Source: Pseudomonadota bacterium (GTDB lineage Bacteria > Pseudomonadota > Alphaproteobacteria > UBA2136 > UBA6156). Taken from it: a stretch of DNA of 46,246 bases. Shown in pieces: positions 7,982 to 15,039 of this stretch. Below the pieces are notes generated by a model that saw only the letters and a list, made by a program, of their open reading frames with translations, did no database searches and was not told the origin of the DNA. The stretch lies in assembly GCA_009927255.1 (NCBI GenBank), contig RFNJ01000125.1:1-46246 (forward strand). Reading direction: 5' to 3'. Within the stretch, counting starts at the first letter, position 1, and every line of letters starts with the position of its first letter. Both the position numbers and the translations under genes were made by a program.

Positions 7982-9105
7982 TGGGCAGCAACTTGACCGT
8001 TTTGGTGGCGAGTGGGGCGAGTGGGGGGCATTTGTTCCCCGCCATTGCGGTGGCCAAGGAATTGCAGCGGGAAGGGGTGGCGGTGCAGTTGGTGTTGGGT
8101 GGGGGCCGTTTTGCCGAGGTGGTGGAGCGGGCGGAGTTGCCTTATGTGCGGCTACCTGCGGCGGCGTTTAATGATCGGGGGGTGGTGGGGCTTTTGTGGG
8201 CGAGCATCCGGCTGCTGATGGGGATGCTGGTGGCGTTGCAGTTGGTATGGCGGGTGCGGCCCGCGGCGGTGTTTGGCACGGGGGGGTATGCCACGGTGGC
8301 GTTGCTGGTGGCGGGGAAGTTGCTGGGGGTGCCGGTGGTGATTCATGAGCAAAATGTGCTGCCGGGGCGGGCGAATCGGCTGTTGGCGCGGTGGGCGGAT
8401 GTGGTGATTGTGACGTTTGCGGAGAGTGTGACGTATCTGCCGAAAAGATGTGGCAAGGTGCTGGTGCTGGGGACACCGTTGCGCGATGAGATTTTGGCGC
8501 TGGCTAAGGTCAAGCGGAGGGCGGCGGCGGACTTTAGGTTGTTGATTTTGGGGGGGAGCCAAGGGGCGCGAATCTTGGGTGACGTGGTGCCGGAAATGGT
8601 GGCGCTGATGAGCCGTGAAGAGCGCCAAAGCTTGGTGGTGGTGCAGCAGGTGCGGCCTGAGGATATGGCGCGGGTGAAGGCGATTTATGCCGACTTGGAG
8701 CTGGCGGGGTTTGAGGTGGCGGCGTTTTTTAATGACTTGCCGCAGCGCTACTTGCAGGCCGATGTGGTGATTGGGCGGAGTGGGGTGGGGACGGTGTTGG
8801 AGGCGGCGACGTTGGGGTTGCCGGCGATTTATGTGCCGCTGGAACTGGCGGATGGGCACCAAAAGCTGAATGCGGCGGTGGCCGAGCGGGCGGGGGCGGC
8901 GGTGGTGGTGGAGCAAGCGTATTTTACCCCTGCCAGCCTGCTGGTGCATGTGCGGGCTTTACGAAATGCGCCGCAAAAGCTAGAAGCGATGGCAATGGCG
9001 GCTCGCCAGCTGGCTAATCCCACCGCGACGCGGGATGTGGCGGCGGCGGTGCGGGGAGTGATGCCTAAGAATATTGGGCTTAAAAAAATGGGCCTCAAGA
9101 GTTGA
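7981..9105 (+). CDS. murG: Lipid II synthase MurG
   Basis: Membrane-associated GT28 glycosyltransferase that adds GlcNAc to lipid I to give lipid II. The N-terminal glycine-rich SGGHLFPAIAVA loop is present, followed by GTGGYATVALLVAG and the HEQNVLPGRANRLLA motif. The C-terminal half carries the UDP-GlcNAc-binding GGSQGARIL and GRSGVGTVLEAATLGLPAIYVPL. The ATG at 7981 is taken as start because it overlaps the ftsW TGA by one base; a TTG three bases earlier is in frame. The length of about 374 residues is normal. Confidence 0.95.
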   Translation: MGSNLTVLVASGASGGHLFPAIAVAKELQREGVAVQLVLGGGRFAEVVERAELPYVRLPAAAFNDRGVVGLLWASIRLLMGMLVALQLVWRVRPAAVFGTGGYATVALLVAGKLLGVPVVIHEQNVLPGRANRLLARWADVVIVTFAESVTYLPKRCGKVLVLGTPLRDEILALAKVKRRAAADFRLLILGGSQGARILGDVVPEMVALMSREERQSLVVVQQVRPEDMARVKAIYADLELAGFEVAAFFNDLPQRYLQADVVIGRSGVGTVLEAATLGLPAIYVPLELADGHQKLNAAVAERAGAAVVVEQAYFTPASLLVHVRALRNAPQKLEAMAMAARQLANPTATRDVAAAVRGVMPKNIGLKKMGLKS

Positions 9106-9134
9106 GGCCGCAGAGATAGGAAAGGATTGAGCAG

Positions 9135-10523
9135 ATGAAGATTTTTGGTGCGGAGGTGCGGGGGCAGGTGTTCCATTTTATTGGTGTGGGCGGGATTGGG
9201 ATGAGTGGTTTGGCCCAAGCCTTGGCCAGCCAAGGGGCGGTGGTGAGCGGCAGCGATGCGGGCAGCAAGGGTGACTTTGCGATGCTGGAGCGGGCGAAGG
9301 TGCAGGTATTTAGGGGGCATGCGGCGGCGCAGGTGCCAGCGGGGGCGTGCGTGGTGGTGAGCACCGCGGTGCCGCAGGATAATGTGGAGCTGGTGGCGGC
9401 GAAGCGGTTGGGGCTGCGGGTGGTGCATCGGGCCGAGATTTTGGCGGAGATTATGCAGAATTACAGCACCATTGCGGTGAGTGGGACGCATGGCAAGACC
9501 AGCACCACCGCGCTGATTTATGGGGCTTTGTGCGCGGCGGGAGTGGAGGTGGGGATTGTGAATGGGGGGATTTTGAATGAACTTGGTAGTAATGTGGCTT
9601 TGCCGAGGAAAAAGAGCGGTTGGTTGGTGGTGGAGGCGGACGAGAGCGATGCGAGCTTTTTGAAGCTGAAGCCGGATGTGGCGGTGATTACCAACATTGA
9701 GCCAGAGCATATGGACACCTTTGGCACCGAGGAGAAACTGGTGGAGGCGTTTGTGGCTTTTGCCGACAGTGCGGCGGAAGCGGTGCTGTGTGCGGATGAC
9801 CCGAACACGATGATTGTGGCGGCGCGCACCGAGGCGGATGTGGTGAGCTATGGCTTGGATGACAGCGCGGATGTTTATGCGGGGAGTTATGTTCCGCAAG
9901 GCGCGGGGATGGCCTTTGATGCCCATGTGCGCGGTGGCGTGCTGGAAGATGTGGTGGTGGCGTTGCCGGGGGTGCATTATGTGCAAAACAGCCTTGCCGC
10001 GCTGGCGGTGGCGAGTGTGGTGAAGGCTGATGTGGTGAAGGCGGCGGAAGGGTTGGCGGCGTTTAAGGGCGTGGGGCGGCGGTTTACCAAGGTGGGGACT
10101 TTTCATGGGGCGGATGTGATTGATGACTATGGGCATCACCCGACTGAAATTGCCACCACGCTGGAAGCGGCAAAGGGGATTTATAAGCAGGTGATTGCTG
10201 TTATTCAGCCGCACCGTTACAGCCGTTTGCGTGACCTGATGGATGAGTTTGCGGGGTGTGCGAAGGTGGCGGATGCGTGCGTTATTCTGCCAGTTTACAG
10301 CGCGGGCGAGGCGGCGATTGCGGGGGTGAGCCATGAGGTGTTGGGGGAGAAGATGAAGGCTTTGGGGTATCCGGAAGAGGTGCGGGTGGTGGCGGATGAG
10401 AATGGCTTAATGAAGGCGTTGCACCACTTGGAGATTGGGCCTGGGGGTGCGATTGTGTGCCTTGGCGCGGGGACGATTACGGACTTTGCGCGGGGGTTGG
10501 TGGCGCATCATTGTCATCATTAG
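9135..10523 (+). CDS. murC: UDP-MurNAc:L-alanine ligase MurC
   Basis: First Mur ligase, adding L-alanine to UDP-MurNAc in the cytoplasm. The N-terminal GVGGIGMSGLA nucleotide-binding loop, the P-loop SGTHGKTSTTALI near residues 115-127, EADESDASF and the DDYGHHPTEI motif are all visible. The length of 462 residues is standard. AGGAAAGGA upstream of 9135 acts as ribosome binding site. Spacing to murG is 29 bases and to murB 9 bases, so it belongs to the same transcript. Confidence 0.95.
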   Translation: MKIFGAEVRGQVFHFIGVGGIGMSGLAQALASQGAVVSGSDAGSKGDFAMLERAKVQVFRGHAAAQVPAGACVVVSTAVPQDNVELVAAKRLGLRVVHRAEILAEIMQNYSTIAVSGTHGKTSTTALIYGALCAAGVEVGIVNGGILNELGSNVALPRKKSGWLVVEADESDASFLKLKPDVAVITNIEPEHMDTFGTEEKLVEAFVAFADSAAEAVLCADDPNTMIVAARTEADVVSYGLDDSADVYAGSYVPQGAGMAFDAHVRGGVLEDVVVALPGVHYVQNSLAALAVASVVKADVVKAAEGLAAFKGVGRRFTKVGTFHGADVIDDYGHHPTEIATTLEAAKGIYKQVIAVIQPHRYSRLRDLMDEFAGCAKVADACVILPVYSAGEAAIAGVSHEVLGEKMKALGYPEEVRVVADENGLMKALHHLEIGPGGAIVCLGAGTITDFARGLVAHHCHH

Positions 10524-10532
10524 GAATTTATC

Positions 10533-11525
10533 ATGAAAACATGGCCGGTGCCGGAGTGGTTGGGGGAGTTGCCCTCGCGAGTAAATGCTGGCGCATTTGC
10601 TCACGAGGCAGGCTTTGGGCCACAGTATGTGGTGAATGGGGCGTTGGCGGAGCTGACGACGATTAAGGTGGGGGGGCCGGCGGAGGTTTTGGCCACGGTG
10701 CACGACTGGGGGCAGATGGCGGCGCTGCGGCGGTTTTGCACCGAGCGCAAGGTTGCGCTGACGTTGGTGGGCAAGGGCAGCAATATGGTGGTGCGGGATG
10801 GGGGGATTGGGGGGGTGGTGGTGTTGATGGGGAAGGGGGTGGATAGGGTTGAGGTGCGGGGTGAGGAGATTTACGCTGAGGCAGGGGTGGCTTGTGGGAC
10901 GGTGGCGCGGGCGGCGCGGGAGGCGGGGCTAGCTGGGTTGGCGTTTTTTGGGGGTATCCCGGGGAGCATTGGCGGAGCTTTGCGGATGAATGCGGGGGCT
11001 TATGGCAGTGAGACGTTTGATGCGCTGGTGCAGGTGTGGTGCCTTGATGCGCTGGGTGAAGAGCGAGTGCTTAAGCCTTTGGAATTGAAGCCGAGATATC
11101 GGGGGACAGAGTTGCCGGAGGGGTGGATTTATAAGGCGGGGTTGTGGCGCTTGGCGGTGGGGGACAAGGAGCAGATACGGGAACAGATGCGGGAGATTAA
11201 CCGGGCGCGGAGTAGCAGCCAGCCGTTGCATATGCCCAGCAGCGGCAGTTGGTTTAAGAATGTGGTGCTGCCCCGTGACATTGAGGGCTTGGGCAAGGCG
11301 GGGGAAAAGGTGAATGCGTGGAAGGTGGTGGATGCGGCGGGGTGCCGTGGGTGGGTGGAAGGTGGGGCGCAGGTGAGTGAGCAGCATTGCAATTTTTTTG
11401 TGAACACTGGCAATGCTTTGGCGCGGGATTTTGATGTTTTGAGTGAGCGGGTGGAGGTGGCGATTTTGGATAAATTGGGGATTGTTATTGGGCGGGAGGT
11501 GCGGTTTGTGGGGGTTGACGGTTAA
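10533..11525 (+). CDS. murB: UDP-N-acetylenolpyruvoylglucosamine reductase MurB
   Basis: FAD- and NADPH-dependent reductase that makes UDP-MurNAc. The FAD-binding stretch TTIKVGGPAEVLA, GKGSNMVVRDGGIGGVVV and the GIPGSIGGALRMNAGAYG signature are clear. SSGSWFKN holds the serine equivalent to the proton donor, although most alphaproteobacterial relatives have a threonine-glycine version there. At 330 residues it fits the short form. Downstream one would expect ddl and then ftsQ, but an orphan gene occupies that place. Confidence 0.94.
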   Translation: MKTWPVPEWLGELPSRVNAGAFAHEAGFGPQYVVNGALAELTTIKVGGPAEVLATVHDWGQMAALRRFCTERKVALTLVGKGSNMVVRDGGIGGVVVLMGKGVDRVEVRGEEIYAEAGVACGTVARAAREAGLAGLAFFGGIPGSIGGALRMNAGAYGSETFDALVQVWCLDALGEERVLKPLELKPRYRGTELPEGWIYKAGLWRLAVGDKEQIREQMREINRARSSSQPLHMPSSGSWFKNVVLPRDIEGLGKAGEKVNAWKVVDAAGCRGWVEGGAQVSEQHCNFFVNTGNALARDFDVLSERVEVAILDKLGIVIGREVRFVGVDG

Positions 11526-11541
11526 ACTTATATAGTATACG
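11515..11541 (+). promoter_or_regulatory. Possible promoter for the 92-aa orphan
   Basis: TTGACG at 11515-11520 is followed after 15 bases by TATACG (11536-11541) in a locally AT-rich stretch (TTATATAGTATACG) that stands out from the G-rich surroundings. The spacing is short and the match weak. It is supported mainly by the separate leader and terminator of the next gene. Confidence 0.35.
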
Positions 11542-11560
11542 TTTATGATGCTAAAGCTCA

Positions 11561-11605
11561 CCATTCCCATGGTGGGAATGGGACATCAGGAGGCCCCGCA
11601 AGGGG
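11561..11605 (+). promoter_or_regulatory. Two-hairpin leader around the Shine-Dalgarno of the 92-aa gene
   Basis: A perfect inverted repeat CCATTCCCA-TGG-TGGGAATGG (11561-11581) precedes AGGAGG (11588-11593). A second hairpin follows: CCCC, a GCAA tetraloop, then GGGG (11594-11605). The AGGAGG lies 19 bases from the ATG, too far for normal initiation. If the second hairpin forms, the effective distance falls to about 7. Confidence 0.55.
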
Positions 11606-11612
11606 ATTTAAC

Positions 11613-11891
11613 ATGGCGAAGACATTGACGCTGAATGTAGTGATTCCGAATGCGGAGGTAGACCCTGGTTCTGTTGAGGAGGTTTTGAAAGTGCTATTTT
11701 ACAACTTAGGGCAAGAGAATCAAGTAAAAGCTAGCTTGATTGGGGATGCATCTGAGCCGACCATTAAGCTTCCATCATTGGATATCAAGGATATCGACCT
11801 GATACTTACGGCGCTGGATAGGCCGTTTAATGTGGTGGTGGATAATACGCCGCCGCCGGCGGCTGAGGGTGAGACGGCTGAAGGTGAATGA
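11613..11891 (+). CDS. Small orphan protein between murB and ftsQ
   Basis: A 92-residue acidic protein that I do not recognise. It starts MAKTLTLNVVIPNAEV, has no membrane segment or signal peptide, and ends in a proline/glutamate-rich tail (DNTPPPAAEGETAEGE). The middle, with VEEVLKVLFYNLGQE and IDLILTALDRPFNVVVD, suggests a small alpha/beta fold. Its base composition is less G-skewed than its neighbours. It has its own possible promoter, a two-hairpin leader and a strong terminator, so it is probably a separate transcription unit inside the dcw cluster. It replaces ddl in the usual order. Function unknown. Confidence 0.75.
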   Translation: MAKTLTLNVVIPNAEVDPGSVEEVLKVLFYNLGQENQVKASLIGDASEPTIKLPSLDIKDIDLILTALDRPFNVVVDNTPPPAAEGETAEGE

Positions 11892-11913
11892 GTTATTCCG
11901 ATAGGCGTTTTAG

Positions 11914-11942
11914 GAGGGGGGCTGTGAGGCCCCTCTCTTTTT
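11914..11942 (+). terminator. Terminator after the 92-aa gene
   Basis: GAGGGGGG (11914-11921) pairs with CCCCTCTC (11930-11937) with one G-U pair, and TTTTT follows at 11938-11942. It should separate the orphan gene from ftsQ. Confidence 0.75.
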
Positions 11943-12080
11943 GGTTACAGGGGGGACACAGGGGGTGGGGGTTTTGGTTGGTTTTAGTTAGGTTTGGTGG
12001 TTTTGTATGTGGTGTTTGGGGTGGGTTTTGGTTAGAGTGTGGGGAGGCGCAGGTGCGCTTTTGGGTTGCATTTTATGATG
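11943..12080. other. C-depleted G/T-rich spacer before ftsQ
   Basis: About 140 bases of mostly G and T, with runs such as GGGGGTGGGGG, and no convincing coding frame. Any ftsQ promoter must lie here, but no clear -35/-10 pair stands out. Confidence 0.5.
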
Positions 12081-12095
12081 AAAGGAGGCCGCTGG

Positions 12096-13007
12096 ATGGT
12101 TGATTTGTTCCGCGCTGCGGCTGACCTTGGGGTGACGCCGGCAGCGGAGAGTGATGAGCAGGAGATTGGCCGTGGGCGGCGCTGGTTGGCGCGCTTTGAA
12201 CAGCGGGTGGCGGCGTGGCCGTGGCGGCGGCTGGGGCAGGGGGCTTTGGTGGTGGTGGTGCTGAGTGGGGTGGGGGTGGCGTGGTGGTGGCGGGCTCCGT
12301 TGGGTGAGGCGCTGACCACCTATGTGGCGGAGGCGACGGGGGCCACTGTGCAGAGTTTGGTGGTGAGTGGGGCAGTTTATAGCGGCAAAGAGGAATTGCA
12401 GCAGGCGCTGGGCTTGGGCAAGGGGGATAGCTTGGTGGGCTTTGATGCGGCGGCGGCGCGGAGGCGGATTGAGGCGTTGCCGTGGGTGCGGTTGGCGAGT
12501 GTTGACCGCCAGTTGCCGGCTACGGTGAAGGTGACGGTTTATGAGCATGTGCCGCTGGCGCGGGTGGTTTTTGAGGGAGCAATTTGGGTGGTGAACCAAA
12601 ATGGTGAGCGGGTGGTGGAAGACCGCGAGAACCGCTTTGCCAACTTGCCGCTGTTGCAGGGGGAAGGGGCGGGGGCGGCGGCGGGGGCGTTGTTTGGTGC
12701 GATGGAAGTGTGGCCGCAGTTGTTGGGGCAATTACGTGAGGCCAAGCTGGTGGGGGGGCGGCGTTGGGATTTGCGGTTTGTGAGCGGGGTGGTGGTGCAG
12801 TTGCCGGAGCAGGTTGCCGACTATGGCCCGAGTGTGGCGCTGCCGATTTTGGCCAAGCTGGAAGAAGCCCGCCATGTGCTGGCGCTGAATGGCGGCGAAG
12901 TGGATTTACGTTTGCCTGACCGCGTGGTGCTGCGGTTGCCGGAAGGGGTGCAAGCAGGGCCGGTTGTGAAGCCTGCTGAGGGCGCGGGCGGGCAGGGGCA
13001 AGTTTAA
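12096..13007 (+). CDS. ftsQ: Cell division protein FtsQ
   Basis: Bitopic division protein that links early and late divisome parts. A cytoplasmic tail of about 45 residues is followed by a hydrophobic segment (ALVVVVLSGVGVAWWW). Next comes a POTRA domain with VQSLVVSGAVYSGKEELQQAL and the LPWVRLASVDRQLPATVKVTVYEHVPLA motif, then the FtsQ/DivIB C-terminal domain. The ATG at 12096 is chosen because AAAGGAGG lies at 12081-12088, 7 bases upstream; earlier in-frame ATGs lack such a site. That gives 303 residues. ftsA follows 16 bases later. Confidence 0.92.
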   Translation: MVDLFRAAADLGVTPAAESDEQEIGRGRRWLARFEQRVAAWPWRRLGQGALVVVVLSGVGVAWWWRAPLGEALTTYVAEATGATVQSLVVSGAVYSGKEELQQALGLGKGDSLVGFDAAAARRRIEALPWVRLASVDRQLPATVKVTVYEHVPLARVVFEGAIWVVNQNGERVVEDRENRFANLPLLQGEGAGAAAGALFGAMEVWPQLLGQLREAKLVGGRRWDLRFVSGVVVQLPEQVADYGPSVALPILAKLEEARHVLALNGGEVDLRLPDRVVLRLPEGVQAGPVVKPAEGAGGQGQV

Positions 13008-13023
13008 TGCGAAAGGTGATGAC

Positions 13024-14274
13024 ATGGTGAAGACAAAAAACCGGATTGTGGCGGGGCTGGACATTGGCAGCAGCAAGGTGGCGTGTTTTATTGCCGAGTT
13101 GGATGAGTTTTATAATCCGCACATTTTGGGCTATGGCCAGCATGCGAGCACGGGCTTAAAGCGCGGGATGATTGTGGATATGGACCGCACGGAGACGGCA
13201 ATTCGGGAGGCGGTTCATGCGGCGGAGGATATGGCGGGGGTGGAAATTCAGGGGGTGTTGGTGAGCCTTGGCGGGGTGCATTTGCGCAGCCATATGACTG
13301 ATGGCTTGGTGGTGCTGAACAAGCAGGACATTACCGACGCGGATATTTTTAAGGTGATTGATGTGGCGCGGGCGCGGCAGATTGATAGTGATCGGCAGAT
13401 TATCCATGCGCAGGCGACGAAGTATGTGCTGGATAATCAGAGTGATATTCGAGATCCGCGTGGAATGACGGGGAGCCGCTTGGAGGCGGATGTGCATATT
13501 ATTACCGCGGCGACCAGTGCCATTCGGAATGTGGTGCGTTGTGTGGAGCGGGCGAATTTGGAAGTGATGGATATTGTGGTGCAGCCCTATGCCAGCGCGA
13601 TGGCGACGGTGGTGCCCGATGAGCGTGAGCTGGGGGTGGCGATGGTGGATATTGGCGGTGGCACTTGCGACTTGGCGATTTATGCCGAGGGGGCGCTGGT
13701 TTATACCGCGGTGATTCCGTTGGGTGGACAGCATGTGACGGCGGATATTGCGCGGGGACTTTCGACACCTTTGGCCGCAGCGGAGCGGATTAAGGTGCTG
13801 CATGGCTATGCTTTGGCGAGTGCGATTGTGGGTGATACCGAACTGGAAGTGCCGACCGTGGGTGATGAGACCAAGAATGGCCAGCAAGAGCCGGTGCATA
13901 TGAGCCAGAGTGCGTTGGCGGGGATTATTCAGCCGCGCTGCGAGGAGATGCTGGAGTTGATTCGGGATAAAATTGAACAGAGTGGGTTTGAGGCGGCGAT
14001 TGGTCGGCGTGTGGTGCTGACCGGTGGCGGTAGCCAACTGAATGGCTTGCGCCAGTTGGCGGAAGTGGTGCTGGATAAGAGTGTGCGCCTTGCTCGGCCT
14101 ACCGGGGTGCAGGGGCTTTCCGACCTTTCCGGCACGCCGCAATTTGCCACGGCTGTTGGACTGTTGCTTTATGGGGCGCGCCAAGCGGCGCAGGCCAGCC
14201 GCGTGCGGGTGGCGGACAGCAAAATTGCGGCGTGGGCGGGGCAGATGGCGAAGTGGTTGCGGTTTGCGAGTTAG
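13024..14274 (+). CDS. ftsA: Cell division protein FtsA
   Basis: Actin-like ATPase that tethers FtsZ filaments to the membrane. It opens with the phosphate-1 loop IVAGLDIGSSKVACFIAELD. SHTM-type 1C domain residues (GGVHLRSHMTDG), MVDIGGGTCDLAIYAEGALVYTAVIPLGG and VVLTGGGSQLNGLRQLAE are all present. The C-terminal AGQMAKWLRFAS fits the amphipathic membrane-targeting helix. The length of 416 residues is typical. ftsZ does not follow: the next gene is convergent, with its stop 8 bases away. Confidence 0.95.
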   Translation: MVKTKNRIVAGLDIGSSKVACFIAELDEFYNPHILGYGQHASTGLKRGMIVDMDRTETAIREAVHAAEDMAGVEIQGVLVSLGGVHLRSHMTDGLVVLNKQDITDADIFKVIDVARARQIDSDRQIIHAQATKYVLDNQSDIRDPRGMTGSRLEADVHIITAATSAIRNVVRCVERANLEVMDIVVQPYASAMATVVPDERELGVAMVDIGGGTCDLAIYAEGALVYTAVIPLGGQHVTADIARGLSTPLAAAERIKVLHGYALASAIVGDTELEVPTVGDETKNGQQEPVHMSQSALAGIIQPRCEEMLELIRDKIEQSGFEAAIGRRVVLTGGGSQLNGLRQLAEVVLDKSVRLARPTGVQGLSDLSGTPQFATAVGLLLYGARQAAQASRVRVADSKIAAWAGQMAKWLRFAS

Positions 14275-14281
14275 GAAAGAC

Positions 14282-15001
14282 TTAAACGTTAAGTGAGCAG
14301 GACTTTTGGCCTTCGGCGAAGCCGGCGAGGTAGTCGGCGTTGTCCTTTAGGGCTTCGTTCTTTTTGCTACCGCATTGGCCGTTGGTTGGTTTGGCGCCAT
14401 CGGCGAGGCCAGTTTTGTAGAAGGTTTCGCGGGCTTTGCAGACGCTGAGGCCGATATCGTAGCCTTTGAGGTACTGGGCGTTATCGCCGATGCCAACGCG
14501 AACGTCTTTTTGCTTGCCGCACTTGTTTTCAATGACCAGTTGGCCGTCGTAGTAGCCGGCGTCGAAGAGTTTTTTCTCGTTTTCGGTAAGATTTTTTTGA
14601 TCTTGGACGGTGATGAGCTGTTGTTCAAGCGTGCTGACCTGCGTGCGGAGGGATTGGGTGTAGGAATCGTTATAACCGCCGCCACTTCCGCTTGAACCAC
14701 CACTACCACCATTTTTTTGCATGAGCTGTTGGAGCATTTGGATGAACATGGCGAGCAGACCAGTGAGGCCACCGTTGAGGGTTGGCCAATCGGGGGTGCC
14801 GCCGCGGCTGCCGTAGGGGTCGCCAAAGCCACCACTCGGACCACCACCACCGAAAATACGAGCGAGGGGATTATTGTTAGGGTTATTGCCGGGATTGGCC
14901 CATGGATTAAAGGCATGAGTACTGCTGATGCTGCTGACGGTGAGCAGGGTGGCCATGGCGGTGCAGGTGAGGATGCGGGGGAGGGAGTATTTGTGCTTCA
15001 T
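14282..15001 (-). CDS. Secreted protein with duplicated cysteine module
   Basis: A 239-residue protein of unrecognised family. A signal peptide ends at about STHA (30). A low-complexity Gly/Asn/Pro region (31-110) follows, then a coiled-coil-like stretch (115-145). Two tandem copies of a roughly 40-residue module come last. Module 1 (about 147-188) and module 2 (about 196-235) share G-x-x-D-G, a CG or C-GxK, DNAxYLxG and a closing G-x-x-x-C. Four module cysteines (161, 188, 210, 235) suggest one disulfide per module. It is predicted to be periplasmic or surface-exposed. It lies head-on to ftsA in the place of ftsZ and upstream of phaC on the same strand. Function unknown. Confidence 0.8.
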   Translation of the reverse strand: MKHKYSLPRILTCTAMATLLTVSSISSTHAFNPWANPGNNPNNNPLARIFGGGGPSGGFGDPYGSRGGTPDWPTLNGGLTGLLAMFIQMLQQLMQKNGGSGGSSGSGGGYNDSYTQSLRTQVSTLEQQLITVQDQKNLTENEKKLFDAGYYDGQLVIENKCGKQKDVRVGIGDNAQYLKGYDIGLSVCKARETFYKTGLADGAKPTNGQCGSKKNEALKDNADYLAGFAEGQKSCSLNV

Positions 15002-15039
15002 ATATTAATTATGGGTTGTTTTTTGGGCTGTTGCAAGGG

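Noticed and set aside
8829..10334. 501-aa open frame on the - strand
   Set aside because: Antisense to murG and murC; His/Arg/Pro-rich composition is typical of a shadow of a G-rich gene.
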